Shown here one piece after another: positions 1-11,055 of a DNA stretch of 64,000 nt (position 1 is its first letter; every line of letters starts with the position of its first letter). The translations under genes and the position numbers were made by a program. The notes below the pieces were generated by a model. It ran no database searches. It saw only the letters and a list, made by a program, of their open reading frames with translations, and had not been told where the DNA came from. Origin of the DNA: Cardiocondyla obscurior (Eukaryota > Arthropoda > Insecta > Hymenoptera > Formicidae); the NCBI RefSeq assembly GCF_019399895.1, contig NC_091872.1, positions 752,395 through 816,394 of the forward strand. The letters run 5' to 3'.

Positions 1-29
1 ATTGTTGTATTTATTCAAACCATTGTACA
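1..29 (-). mobile_element. Copia pol fragment, distal side of the BEL insertion
   Basis: Read on the minus strand, these bases continue the Copia pol frame that stops at 7388. After one copy of the 5 bp duplication (GTACA at 25-29 and 7388-7392) is discounted, the frame stays in phase with no stop. The rest of the Copia RNase H region and its 3' LTR must lie to the left of the window. Confidence 0.75.
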
Positions 30-844
30 TGTTCATTCGACTATGAATTGCAGCGCGGTTAAATTATATTGTAATTCTCGCGCCTAGTATGTGCTCCAGC
101 GTCGCGATATTTCGAGACCAATCGTCGCGTATTTGTTGATCTTGTCGATATCCTTGGATCGCCGATGGTTCCAAGCGTTTTGTTTTCGGCAGAAGTCAGC
201 CTAATCTAGTTCAAACCGAATATTTCGCTGACTTCGCTTTGTTTTCGTCGCCGGGTTCCGACGATCCTAGGCTCAGTACCGCGAAAAGACGACCAGTTTC
301 GCTCGAACTCCGCACGTGTGCGTCTCGCCCTTGTATCGGCTCGCTCTCGTGCGACGACTTTCGATTAGTTTCTTATAATTTTCATTCTCTCGCGCTCTTA
401 ATCGCAATTCAATAAATTCACTTTCCGTGAATTTATTACCTCGGCGCCAATCCATCTACAAGTTATCGTTACCGCTGGAGTGCAGGGATTCGCGCTCGCG
501 GCAATCCCGGCTCGCGCTCTCAAGATCTCCGTCGTCCGCGGCAAGATCTCCGACGGCCGGGTAGATCACTCATCTACCTTCAAGATTTCCGACGGATCAG
601 CCGGGTCAAGAAAATTTCCGCTCGGTTACTAATTTCCTTGCCTTCAGCGGCGCGATTGTATTTTTTTTGTGTTTTTTTTTGTAAATACAGTGAGTTCCCT
701 TTTCTGTCGTTTTAATTCTTCTGGTTCTTTTTGCAATACCTGCGATCGGCTCTCCATCTCATCCCCGCTCAATCGATCACGCGTCGAGCTCATTGCTGAG
801 CAAATCTATTTCTAAACTAACGCGATCGCGCCAGATCGCGTACA
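30..844 (+). repeat. 5' LTR of the BEL/Pao element
   Basis: 815 bp direct repeat of 6573-7387, starting TGTTCATTCG and ending GCGTACA. It has T-rich runs near 660-685, followed by the start of the transcribed leader. Short ORFs read on its minus strand are shadows. Confidence 0.95.
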
Positions 845-852
845 TAAATTGT

Positions 853-870
853 TGGTCCTTCGAGCCGGAT
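853..870 (+). other. Primer binding site, tRNA-Tyr type
   Basis: Eight bases after the 5' LTR lies an 18 bp stretch starting TGGTCCTTCG. It is complementary to the 3' acceptor and T-arm end of insect tRNA-Tyr as I recall it (acceptor strand ending CGAAGGACCA). The position is right for minus-strand priming; the tRNA identity is from memory. Confidence 0.7.
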
Positions 871-877
871 TCGACGC

Positions 878-3800
878 GTGTGCAAGGATCTCAAAGAGGT
901 GCGCTCCTCCGCTATTATGAACGACGCCGCTAAGCAACTCTTGCTCGCTCAAGGGCAACTCCAACGCAGTATTATTCGAGCGGTGGATAATTTGAAAAAA
1001 CTCGGCCGCGCTAATGTCACACCCGCGACATTGCGCTCTCGCATCTCGACGATCAAGGACAACTGGGCGCGATTCTTCCTGGATCATTCTGAGCTGTTAA
1101 GGCTAGTGGACGAGACTACTCAAGCTACCACTCCCTACTTCAAAAACAACGTCTTCGATGAGGTTGAGGACGCCTACCAAGCTGCATTGGACTACATGAA
1201 CGAGTCGCTCGAGTCTCTTGAACCCCCGGTCGTGAGTCTTAATCATTCAGGCAGTGACAATGCCTCGCTTCTTTCGCGACCGAATCTCGCGCTTTCTCAT
1301 TTGCCTCCCATCTCACTCCCTCCGTTCAACGGGAGTCTGGAGCAATGGGAACATTTTCGGGATCGGTTTACAGCTTTAATCATTCAAAATCGAGAGTTGA
1401 AGGATTTCGCGCGTATGCACTACTTGCTCTCCTGCCTTACCGGTAGTGCCCTCGAATGTGTGCGTGAATTACCCGTTACGGCGGAGAATTTCGATGTTGC
1501 GTGGAAAGCGTTGAGTGCGCGATTTGAGAATAAACGGCGCTTAATTCGCGGTCATTTATCGACGCTTTTGACTCTCCCGTCTATCACTAAAGAATCCGCG
1601 AGCGATCTTCAGGGCCTAATCGATAAGGTGAGTGCGTCGCTCACCGCCTTAAAAAATCTGAATCGTCGGTCGCGCGACTTGTGGCATGATATGCTTGTGT
1701 ACATCATCAGCCAACGATTAGATAATTCTACTCGAAAAGCCTGGAGCATGCGAATAAGCGACTCCGACACGCTTCCGACCACGACAGAGCTGCTGGATTT
1801 CTTGCAATCTCGTCAACGCGCTCTCGATGACGTCGTCGTTACCTTGTCGCGTCCGTCGGGAGTAAAGAATGTTCCGCACAAGGTCAATGTTGCGACGGCA
1901 TCTACGCGCTCCGTGTCCGCTCCTGCTCCTGATACCGCGGTTGCTGCGATTCCGCTTCGCGGACGTTCCGCGCCGTCAAATGTCGGGTCCGTGTCTATCT
2001 GTCCGATTTGTCAGTCTCGTCATTTCTTTAGTTCGTGCCCCTCGTTTGTAAAGGGAAATTCGAGCCAGCGGCGTAACCTAGCTCAAGTGCACAAACGCTG
2101 TTTTAATTGTCTAAGCGGCAATCACGGAGTTCGCGATTGCAATAGCAAATTCACGTGTCGGAAATGTCATCAGAGACATCACACCATGCTGCACGGTGAA
2201 AATTCCGCCGGCTCGAGTTCCGCCTCTCCACCAGAACCATCGAATAGCGATGCAGCGGCACCGCCGTCTCAAAATGCCGAGATCACCGCGCTCGTTGCGT
2301 CCCGCGCTTCGCCTCAGAGACCGACCACTGTACTGCTCGCCACTGCATGGATCTCGGTATCCAGCTCTTCAGGCCGCCAATTGCGTGTGCGAGCCCTGAT
2401 TGATCAAGGCTCCGAAATGACCTTCGTGTCGGAGTCCGTGGCGAGATTGCTTAAATTAAAGCGAATCCGATTTCCGATCTCGGTTGCGGCCGTCGGCGGT
2501 TCGAATGTCGGTACATATAATTTCGTCGGTAACATTTCTATTTCACCCGTTGATAGGCAAGTGCCGTCGATCGACCGCCTCGCGGTGATTATGCCTACTC
2601 TCACCTCATATGCGCCTCGCGGTAACGCCGATATTCTTTCGCTTCCGCATCTACTAAATATTCAACTCGCCGATCTCAATCCCGCCAGTTCTAAACCGAT
2701 TGATGTCATCCTCGGTGCTGACATTTATAACGAGATTATTCTTGACGGATTAAAGAAGGGCGCTCCAACTCAGCCGATAGCGCAAAATACTATTTTCGGG
2801 TGGATAGTATCGGGCCCAATCGACTCGCGTATCGGTGACGCTGCCGACCAGAAAGAACCCCTCGCGAACGTGACAGTGCATCTCACCGTCACTCACAACA
2901 GTGAATCGCTCGACCTCGCGAACGCACTCGAAAGGTTCTGGCAAACGGAAGAACCCCCCGCGCATCGCGACTCATCACGCGAGGACAACGAATGCGAGGC
3001 TCATTTTATAAATACTCACTCTCGCCAGACCGACGGCCGATACGTCGTACGCATTCCGTTTAAGACGCCGCCGCCGATTGACATCGGCTCGTCTAAAGCT
3101 AAAGCGCTCAGTTGCCTCAAATCGTTATTGCGTCGCTTTCAGAGCAATCCTGCACAAGCTGCAGAGTATCGTGCGTTCATGACCGAATATGAATCTCTCG
3201 GTCACATGCGAATCGCCACATCGTCAGGTTCACAGGAAGTATTCATTCCACATCATCCTGTATATCGTCTCGATAGCGCTACGTCTCGAATTCGCGTCGT
3301 GTTTAATGCGTCGAGTCTTACGTCGAACGGTTCGAGTCTCAACGAACATATGTACTCCGGGCCGAAATTGCAAAGCGATCTGCCAACTGTTATACTTAGA
3401 TGGCGACTATTTCGATATGTATGTACGGCGGACATCGCGAAAATGTACCGCCAGATCCTTGTCGCCGAAAGTGATATCGATTATCAGCGGATCCTGTGGT
3501 CGCCCGGTTCAACCGACGCAATACGCGAATATCAATTATTGACCGTCACGTACGGTACGGCGTGCGCCCCATTTCTCGCATTGCGCGTTCTTCAGCAGCT
3601 CTCGCTGGATGACGGCCACAATTTTCCCCTCGCTCGGGACATCTTGCGTGATCACATCTATGTGGACGACGTCCTTTTCGGCGCTCATAGCGTCGCTCTG
3701 CTCGTGGAAAAACGCGATCAACTTATTGAACTTCTAAATCGTGGTCGGTTCACCTTGCGGAAATGGGCCAGTAATTCGTCAAAATTGCTGGCGGACATCA

Positions 3801-5908
3801 ATCCCGCTGACCATGGTCTAGCATGCAATCCGATTCCGTTGTTAGACGAACAATTAAAGATTCTTGGCATTCACTGGCTGCCTCACTCCGATGAATTCCG
3901 GTTCCGCGTGTCGCTTGACGGGTCCGCCCCCACGACGAAGCGCGAAATTTTGTCGACGATTGCCAAATTTTATGATCCAATGGGATGGGGTACTCCGACG
4001 ATCATCTGCGCAAAAATCTTGATCCAGCGTCTCTGGAAACTCAAGGCCGCATGGGATGAGCTTGTTCCTCCGTCAATTTTAACGCGATGGCAAAAAATTT
4101 ATTCGAGCCTCAGTCAATTAAATTCATTGCATGTTCCTCGGTGGATCGGAGTGGAATCTGACTCAGCTTCTATCGAACTCCACGGATTCGCGGATGCCTC
4201 CAGTGATGCGTACGCGGCCGTTGTCTATGCTCGAGTTATATCCTCCTCCGGAACGGTCACAACGTCATTGTTAGTCGGGAAGTCGAAAGTTGCTCCGCTT
4301 AAGCTGTTAAGCATTCCGCGTTTGGAGCTCTCCGCAGCCGCGCTGCTGGCTAAATTAATCGAATTCGTTCGCGAAATCCTCCCCAAGGCCATCTCATGCA
4401 CTTGTTGGACGGATTCGTCAATCGTCCTAGCGTGGCTAAAGCAACCCCCGTCTCATTGGAAAACGTTCGTGGCGAATCGAGTCGCGGACATTCAAAACCG
4501 TCTCGCGAATGTTTCTTGGCGTCATGTTGTCACGAAGGATAACCCCGCGGATTGTGCGTCACGCGGACTACTAGGAAGCGACCTGCTGAATCACCCACTT
4601 TGGTGGCACGGGCCCCCGTGGCTTAAGCTCTCGTCAGAACAGTGGCCAAGTTCGATCGCGACCGTCCCTCCTACCGCGCCGTTGGAACGTAAGCTCACCG
4701 CGTTAACAGCGTCCGTCGCTTCCGAGCATTTTGATTTGGCCGAGCGATTCTCTTCGTGGCCAAAGTTAATTCGCGTCACCGCGTATCTGTTTCGATTTTT
4801 CGCGCTGTGTCGTCGCAAATTTAACCTCCGACAACCTGAGCGATGTTCGTCGGTTATTACGGCGGACGAATGTGCCATTGCCAAACTGTTTTGGCTAAAA
4901 TACATTCAGACAGCTGTATTTTCACACGAGTTGCATGCGCTGTCACAAAATAAGCCGCTGTCCGTTAAAAGTTCGCTTAGTGCGCTTAATGTCTTTCTTG
5001 ACCGTGACGGACTTATTCGTGTCGGTGGACGCCTTCGCCATGCGCCACTCGCATTTTCAATTCGACATCCGATTGTCTTGGCACCTCACGGGTTGGTGAG
5101 ACTCATTACGTCGCACGGACATCTCCGTTCGATGCATGCCGGGCTGCAGCTTACCCTGAATACGTTGCGACGCGAATACTGGATTCTTCGCGCGCGAAGT
5201 TTGGTTCGCTTTGTGGTACACAAATGCGTAACATGCGTGCGAGAACGCGCCGTATCCCCCTCGCAATTGATGGGCGATCTTCCGCGTTATCGCGTTTCCG
5301 CGCCTGCACGATGTTTTTTGCATTGCGGACTGGATTATGCGGGTCCGTTTTTTGTTCGCGCCTCCGGAGGTCGCGGTATCAAATCAACCAAGTGCTATAT
5401 CTCATTGTTCGTGTGTTTAGCTACTCGCGCCGTGCACTTGGAGCTCGTATCAGATTATTCCACGCCGGCGTTCTTAAATGCATTTTCGCGCTTCTGTGCC
5501 CGCCGCGGCTGTCCGAAAAACGTGTACTCCGATAACGGCACGACCTTCGTTGGAGCTGATCGTGAGCTGACCGCCGCCTATCGAAACTCCGTCCGAGATC
5601 CGAATTTTCAAAGTCGCAATGCCAGTGATCAAATCTCATGGCATTTTATTCCTCCTTCCGCTCCACATTTCGGTGGTTTGTGGGAGGCAGGGGTTAAAAG
5701 CGTAAAATATCATCTGCGTCGCGTCCTCGGTGCGCACACTCTCACATTCGAAGAGTTCTCTACGTTAATTTGCCGCGTGGAAGCTTGCCTAAATTCACGG
5801 CCTATCGCCCCTCTGAGCGATTCGTGCGATTCGTTTGACGTAATCACTCCGGGTCATTTTTTAATCGGGTCAGCATTAACCGCCCCCCCCCCGAGGAATC
5901 CACGCTAG
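878..5908 (+). CDS. BEL/Pao gag-pol polyprotein
   Basis: Single 1676-residue frame. In order: gag with a DUF1759-like region (about residues 140-310); zinc-knuckle cysteines (about 370-440); an aspartic protease with core D-Q-G-S near 508; reverse transcriptase with YVDD near 928; a Pao-type RNase H region; an H2C2 zinc-binding region (about 1400-1460); and an integrase core with LDYAGP (about 1483), SDNGT (about 1550) and LWEAG (about 1600) for the D, D and E residues. A start at ATG 917 is also possible. The frame ends early: a C10 run at about 5883-5892 moves it into a stop at 5906-5908, while the family's C-terminal DUF5641 region continues in another frame. This is either an indel or a homopolymer sequencing error. 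Confidence 0.93.
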   Translation: MCKDLKEVRSSAIMNDAAKQLLLAQGQLQRSIIRAVDNLKKLGRANVTPATLRSRISTIKDNWARFFLDHSELLRLVDETTQATTPYFKNNVFDEVEDAYQAALDYMNESLESLEPPVVSLNHSGSDNASLLSRPNLALSHLPPISLPPFNGSLEQWEHFRDRFTALIIQNRELKDFARMHYLLSCLTGSALECVRELPVTAENFDVAWKALSARFENKRRLIRGHLSTLLTLPSITKESASDLQGLIDKVSASLTALKNLNRRSRDLWHDMLVYIISQRLDNSTRKAWSMRISDSDTLPTTTELLDFLQSRQRALDDVVVTLSRPSGVKNVPHKVNVATASTRSVSAPAPDTAVAAIPLRGRSAPSNVGSVSICPICQSRHFFSSCPSFVKGNSSQRRNLAQVHKRCFNCLSGNHGVRDCNSKFTCRKCHQRHHTMLHGENSAGSSSASPPEPSNSDAAAPPSQNAEITALVASRASPQRPTTVLLATAWISVSSSSGRQLRVRALIDQGSEMTFVSESVARLLKLKRIRFPISVAAVGGSNVGTYNFVGNISISPVDRQVPSIDRLAVIMPTLTSYAPRGNADILSLPHLLNIQLADLNPASSKPIDVILGADIYNEIILDGLKKGAPTQPIAQNTIFGWIVSGPIDSRIGDAADQKEPLANVTVHLTVTHNSESLDLANALERFWQTEEPPAHRDSSREDNECEAHFINTHSRQTDGRYVVRIPFKTPPPIDIGSSKAKALSCLKSLLRRFQSNPAQAAEYRAFMTEYESLGHMRIATSSGSQEVFIPHHPVYRLDSATSRIRVVFNASSLTSNGSSLNEHMYSGPKLQSDLPTVILRWRLFRYVCTADIAKMYRQILVAESDIDYQRILWSPGSTDAIREYQLLTVTYGTACAPFLALRVLQQLSLDDGHNFPLARDILRDHIYVDDVLFGAHSVALLVEKRDQLIELLNRGRFTLRKWASNSSKLLADINPADHGLACNPIPLLDEQLKILGIHWLPHSDEFRFRVSLDGSAPTTKREILSTIAKFYDPMGWGTPTIICAKILIQRLWKLKAAWDELVPPSILTRWQKIYSSLSQLNSLHVPRWIGVESDSASIELHGFADASSDAYAAVVYARVISSSGTVTTSLLVGKSKVAPLKLLSIPRLELSAAALLAKLIEFVREILPKAISCTCWTDSSIVLAWLKQPPSHWKTFVANRVADIQNRLANVSWRHVVTKDNPADCASRGLLGSDLLNHPLWWHGPPWLKLSSEQWPSSIATVPPTAPLERKLTALTASVASEHFDLAERFSSWPKLIRVTAYLFRFFALCRRKFNLRQPERCSSVITADECAIAKLFWLKYIQTAVFSHELHALSQNKPLSVKSSLSALNVFLDRDGLIRVGGRLRHAPLAFSIRHPIVLAPHGLVRLITSHGHLRSMHAGLQLTLNTLRREYWILRARSLVRFVVHKCVTCVRERAVSPSQLMGDLPRYRVSAPARCFLHCGLDYAGPFFVRASGGRGIKSTKCYISLFVCLATRAVHLELVSDYSTPAFLNAFSRFCARRGCPKNVYSDNGTTFVGADRELTAAYRNSVRDPNFQSRNASDQISWHFIPPSAPHFGGLWEAGVKSVKYHLRRVLGAHTLTFEEFSTLICRVEACLNSRPIAPLSDSCDSFDVITPGHFLIGSALTAPPPRNPR

Positions 5909-5910
5909 AC

Positions 5911-6240
5911 TTGGCCGAAAATCGTTTGAGCCGTTGGCAAATGATTCACCATATGACTGAACGATTGTGGTCTCTATGGTATAATGATTATGTTAACACG
6001 CTTCAGCAGCGCGCTAAATGGCGTAGAGTGCTACCTGCTCTCCGCGTTGGGCAGCTCGTAATCTTAAAGAATTCCGCGCTGCCTCCTTGTAAATGGGAGC
6101 TCGGACGAGTGGTTGAATGCTTTCCCGGCCCTGACGGGCTAACTCGCGTTGCGTCAATCAGAACCGCGCATTCTGAGTATAAACGGCCTCTCTCGAAATT
6201 GTGTGTCTTGCCGATCGATGTCGAGACAACAGCTACGTAG
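5911..6240 (+). pseudogene. C-terminal DUF5641 region of the BEL polyprotein, out of frame
   Basis: This 109-residue frame reads as the DUF5641 domain that normally ends BEL/Pao integrases (Asn-Arg-Leu-Ser-Arg-Trp start, then a W-rich segment and a Leu-Pro-Pro-x-x-W core). It is one frameshift away from the main polyprotein, at the C-run near 5883. The methionine at 5911 is internal and not a true start. If the C-run is an assembly artefact, the element is intact and possibly active. Confidence 0.85.
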
Positions 6241-6572
6241 AATGCGATCCGTCGATCTCGGTACATCTTATCATTGTATCACTTATCATTGTTAGTCATT
6301 GTCTCTTCACGCAACATTTTTTTTTCTTTTGCTTAATTTTCTTGTATGCTCTTTTCTTCGTAGATACTTTAGTTGACTTCACATATTATTGTCTGCGCTG
6401 CGCCACCGACCACAATGACATGTCATATCATCGCTGTATTCTTTGCCTTGTATAGATTTAGCTTATTGATACCGGCGACAATTCTGTAAGGTCTGGTGAA
6501 CCACGACAATTTTGCTGAGACGTAATCCGCCGTTGTAATCTTTCGAAATGCATTATTTCAACGCGGGCGGTA

Positions 6573-7387
6573 TGTTCATTCGACTATGAATTGCAGCGCG
6601 GTTAAATTATATTGTAATTCTCGCGCCTAGTATGTGCTCCAGCGTCGCGATATTTCGAGACCAATCGTCGCGTATTTGTTGATCTTGTCGATATCCTTGG
6701 ATCGCCGATGGTTCCAAGCGTTTTGTTTTCGGCAGAAGTCAGCCTAATCTAGTTCAAACCGAATATTTCGCTGACTTCGCTTTGTTTTCGTCGCCGGGTT
6801 CCGACGATCCTAGGCTCAGTACCGCGAAAAGACGACCAGTTTCGCTCGAACTCCGCACGTGTGCGTCTCGCCCTTGTATCGGCTCGCTCTCGTGCGACGA
6901 CTTTCGATTAGTTTCTTATAATTTTCATTCTCTCGCGCTCTTAATCGCAATTCAATAAATTCACTTTCCGTGAATTTATTACCTCGGCGCCAATCCATCT
7001 ACAAGTTATCGTTACCGCTGGAGTGCAGGGATTCGCGCTCGCGGCAATCCCGGCTCGCGCTCTCAAGATCTCCGTCGTCCGCGGCAAGATCTCCGACGGC
7101 CGGGTAGATCACTCATCTACCTTCAAGATTTCCGACGGATCAGCCGGGTCAAGAAGATTTCCGCTCGGTTACTAATTTCCTTGCCTTCAGCGGCGCGATT
7201 GTATTTTTTTTGTGTTTTTTTTTGTAAATACAGTGAGTTCCCTTTTCTGTCGTTTTAATTCTTCTGGTTCTTTTTTCAATACCTGCGATCGGCTCTCCAT
7301 CTCATCCCCGCTCAATCGATCACGCGTCGAGCTCATTGCTGAGCAAATCTATTTCTAAACTAACGCGATCGCGCCAGATCGCGTACA
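6573..7387 (+). repeat. 3' LTR of the BEL/Pao element
   Basis: Copy of 30-844 with two substitutions. It is preceded by a short G-rich stretch (6561-6570) where the polypurine tract is expected. The element then abuts the second GTACA duplication and the Copia pol frame. Confidence 0.95.
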
Positions 7388-8518
7388 GTACATGATACCG
7401 AAATTAATCGTACCTTTCAGGTAGCGGAATACATTCTTTAAGGCTTGCCAATGTTGTTTATTGTAATTAGAAACAAAGCGACTTAAAAAGTTAACTATAA
7501 ACGCAATATCTGGGCGCGTGACATTTCCTAAAAATAATAAGCATCCGATCGCTTGTCGGTATGGAATCTTATCGTAAAGTTCACTTTCTTGTGCTGGAAT
7601 TAAAATCATTCCCAAGTCTGCGGGTGTTTCTTTAGTCTTTGAATCTGACATATTAAATCGTGCAAAAATGCGTTCGATATAGGACCTTTGATGTATGACA
7701 ATTGTTTTATTATTTCTATCTCTGATTATTTCGATTCCTATGTAGCAGTTTACATTTCCATCAGTTACCTTGAAGCTTGATTTTAATTCTGTTAATATTT
7801 TGTTTAATGTTTCTCTGGACGTTGCCATGATTAAACCGTCGTCAACATAAATAGTCACGTAGACCTGGTCAGATTCAAAAACACCAGAATAAACACAAGG
7901 GTCCGCCTGATTTTGTATTAAGTAAAAACGCTTGAGGAATTGGTTGAATTTGTTATTCCATTCTCGCGACGCTTGTTTGAGTCCATAAAGTGTCTTTTGA
8001 AGTTTGCAAACCATATCCGTTGATGGTGGATTCACTCCTTGGGGTATCTTCATGTAAATTTCTTCGGTGAGATCTCCGTTCAAGAACGCGGTTTTTATGT
8101 CGAATTGCGCGATCTCAAGGTCTTCTTTTGCTGCGATTGCCAACATTGTTCGAATCGAGTCATATCTAGCCACCGGTGAGAAGATTTCGTTATAGTCAAT
8201 TCCTTGTCTTTGCGCATATCCTTTTGCACAAAGTCGGGCTTTAAATCGCCGATCGCCGTCCGGGGTAAATTCCTTTATTTTGAAAACCCATTTGGATTCT
8301 ATAGTTCTCTTGTTTGATGGTGCCTTTTGAAAAACCCAGGTGCGGTTGGTTTCATGTGCCATTAGTTCTTCTTCGATTGCCTTTTTCCATCCTTCAGCGT
8401 TGTTTCTCGTTGTTGCTTCTTCGTATGAAGAGGGCTCGTTGCATTCTAACAAATTTGCTTCATATCGACTTGGTGGCTTGACCGTGTTTCTATCTCTAAG
8501 GAGTCGTGCGTGTTGCAT
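7388..8518 (-). pseudogene. Copia reverse transcriptase (RVT_2) frame
   Basis: Minus-strand frame of about 375 Copia-derived residues (the last 11 codons of the open frame, 7355-7387, are BEL LTR). It shows the copia RT landmarks: W-K-x-A-x-x-x-E-x-x-x-x near the start, R-x-K-A-R-L-x-A-K-G, Q-F-D-x-K-T-A-F-L-N-G, Y-G-L-K-Q-x-x-R-x-W, and the catalytic YVDD. It joins the upstream pol frame by overlap near 8518-8446, so a frameshift separates it from integrase. The RT stretch itself contains no stop. Confidence 0.9.
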
Positions 8519-10420
8519 AGGGCTGTCTTCCAGAAAATGTTGATCTTCGGGGGTGCCTTTTTGCGGAGTTGTCTTCCTCGGGTCGTCTTCCTTTCTTGGG
8601 GTGTAGTAACGCGGGCTGCCTTCTTCTTGAATTCTTGGTTGTTGGTTTTCTTCACTCTGGGTTTGTCATCATCTTCTTGAATGTTCGTTTTCTGTTAGAA
8701 TGGCAGGCTTATTTCATTGTTTGCTCTTGCAAGATCGTCGTCGTCGTCTGTTTCGTGTATGATTACATCCCTTGAGATTATAATTCGTGAGTTTGCTGAG
8801 TCGTATAGTCTGTAGTTTCCTGTATCCGATTGGTAGCCAACGAGGATTAGTTTTTGTGATTTTTGATCCCACTTCCTTTTTAATTCCTTGGGTACGTGAA
8901 CGTATGCGTCTGATCCGAAAATTCGAATGTGATTCAATCGTGGTTTCTTGTTTTGTCCATAGTTCATATGGCGTTTTTCCTTGATTTAATGAAGTCGGTG
9001 TTCGATTTAAAATATAGCAGCTCGTATTAACTGCCTCTGCCCATAAACAAACAGGTAAGTTCTTTGCATGCAGCATAGTGCGTGCAGATTCAACGAGTGT
9101 TCTATTGTCTCGTTCAGCTCGTCCGTTCTGTTCTGAAGTATATGGAGCGGTTGTTTCAAGTGTTATTCCCTTCTCACGGAGATAGTGTGACACCTTCTCG
9201 TTGCAATATTCTCTTCCATTGTCAGTATGGAGTATTTTCACCTTCCTCTGGAACTTATTTTTGATCAGATTAATATATTCTTTCAGTTTTTCGACTACGT
9301 CGGATTTATGTTTAATAAAATATATCATACAATACGCTGACCGATTATCTTTGAAGCTGACGAAATATCTGGATACCCCTATTGAGTCTTGCGACATTGG
9401 TCCGCATACATCGCTGTATATGATTTCTCTTAGTTTCGTGTTTCTTCCAGCGGATGACTTAAAAAGCAGACGATGTTGTTTTCCGAACTGGCATGCGTCG
9501 CAGAATGCGTCTTCGTTGATGATCTTGTTATTTGGAGTTTCGCTTATAATTCTATTCCTGCAGAGGTCGTTAATATATTTGTAGTTTACGTGACCTAGCC
9601 GCTTGTGCCACAACTTTAACTTTGAGCTACTGGCCAGATTTGTGTTTTCCTTTGTTTGAATTTTAATGAACATGCGAAAAAGATTATTAGCCTGCTTTAT
9701 TCCTTGTGCTTTCAAAATATGATCTTTGTATAGGCTGACATAATTACTTTGAAAAAGAATCTGATAATTTTTATTAGTACATGCTCCGATTGAAAAAAGA
9801 TTTTTATTTAAATCGGGTACGTAGAGCACATTATCTAATTTACCTTGAATCCAGTTTCCGTTTACGAAAGTTTTAATATAAATTGTACCTTGTCCTGCCA
9901 CAACGCAGGGTGATCCGTTTCCCAGTGATACCTGATTATTGCCGCTTGATACTTCGTGAAAATCTAGAAACCAGTCGCGACGAAAGGTCATGTGCTTGGA
10001 TTTCTCGCTATCGAGCAACCAGATGTCTTCCACTGTAGCGTTCATGAACTCGTCCTCTTGAAATTCGGTGACAAACGCGTTCAAACTGCAGGATTCACTT
10101 GACGCCTTGTCCGAAGATTTGTTGTTCTTTTCTTCGTGCGTGTTGTATCCATTGTTTCGATGCCTTCCGTAGGAGCTGTTTTTGGTAGCTTCGTCTCGTT
10201 TCTTTTTACGACACTCCCTCGCGAAATGTCCAGGCTTTTGACAGTAAAAACAGGTTAAATCTCTCTTTGCGCGTTGTACAAACTTTTCAGGATTCACTCG
10301 TTGGCTTTGTTTATTGAATGCACCTGATTTTCCATTTGCAATTGTCAGCGCGTTGTCCGACGAGTCCGTTGCGTTCATCCTGCTCTCTTCCTTGATCAGG
10401 CGCTCCGTCAGGTTACTCAT
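8446..10420 (-). pseudogene. Copia gag C-terminus, protease, integrase (frameshifted)
   Basis: The 568-codon frame 8714-10420 contains the zinc knuckle C-x2-C-x4-H-x4-C, the aspartic protease, the gag-pre-integrase zinc region and the integrase core with D-x-C-G-P and D-N-G-R-E-Y. Near 8960 the frame slips into 8695-8967, which carries the remaining integrase C-terminal segment, then into 8446-8655. The protease active site reads D-S-E-K-S where the family has D-S-G-A-S (around 10000-10018), so the protease is probably inactive. At least three frameshifts make this non-functional. Confidence 0.88.
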
Positions 10421-11003
10421 GGTGTGTTCCTTGTGTGCTTACGCTGTCCCATGCTGTGACGAATGCGCTGTATTTTGCAAGAAGGCTTCCCAATATTTTG
10501 GCCATCATCGTGATATCTGACACGGGTTCACTCACATCTCGCAATTGTCTCGCCATGTTTTCGATTCTTGCAATGTGTTGAGTCACGCTATCGTTCAATA
10601 CCATTCTGTAATCGTGAAATCTCGTCATCAGCACCAGCTTGTTTGATGCCGTTTTCTGCTCATGAAGTCTACTCAGTCGACTCCACATATCGGCCGCCGT
10701 CTCACAAGTCAGTAGAAATTCTAGCTGCGAGGGTTCCATAGTTGACGAGATGATAACCATTGCCTTTGCATTTTTCTTGTCCCATTTCTTTCCATTTTCC
10801 GTTGTTCGAATTTTTGAGCCATCCACAATTGGTGTCAGTCCGTTTGCAATGAAGGTGGCATTAATTTGAAATTTCCATGCTTGGAAATTTGTTCCATTAA
10901 ATTTGGAGATACTCCTCAGATCAATTGAATCCGGCATCTCGTGGTTGTTTGAAGACGAGGAAACTGCACTGAATTCACAAACAACTTGCGAAGATTGTTT
11001 CAA
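10413..11003 (-). pseudogene. Copia gag N-terminal region (UBN2-like)
   Basis: 196-codon frame starting at 11003. It has the copia gag pattern F-x-G-x-N-F-x-A-W-K and, later, W-x-x-L-x-x-x-H-E-Q. The frame ends at 10413, overlapping the next frame, where the gag continues with a zinc knuckle. One frameshift near 10425 therefore splits gag. The start lies about 40 bp past the primer site. Confidence 0.85.
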
Positions 11004-11041
11004 AAACTAACACAGTAACGCGCACTTATTTGAAGGGTGGC

Positions 11042-11055
11042 CTGGGCCCATAACC
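11042..11055 (-). other. Copia primer binding site for a cleaved initiator tRNA-Met
   Basis: On the minus strand this 14 bp reads GGTTATGGGCCCAG. That is complementary to the anticodon stem-loop of initiator tRNA-Met (GGGCCCAUAACC), not to the tRNA 3' end. This is the half-tRNA priming known for Drosophila copia. It directly follows the LTR end. Confidence 0.75.

Larger units (their letters stand above)
30..7387 (+). mobile_element. BEL/Pao LTR retrotransposon, nearly intact and recent
   Basis: Complete element of 7358 bp with two 815 bp LTRs, TG...CA ends and 5 bp target duplications GTACA at 25-29 and 7388-7392. The order is LTR, tRNA primer site, one long gag-pol frame, a short C-terminal frame, LTR. 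I found only two differences between the LTRs (613 A versus 7156 G; 733 G versus 7276 T), which implies a young insertion. It landed inside the RT/RNase H region of a minus-strand Copia element. The only clear lesion is a frame break at a run of ten C near 5883. Confidence 0.95.

Noticed and set aside
273..455. 60-codon minus ORF, repeated at 6816-6998
   Set aside because: Identical in both BEL LTRs simply because the LTRs are copies; no independent support.
3189..3542. 117-codon plus ORF inside BEL
   Set aside because: Shadow in another frame of the intact gag-pol reading frame.
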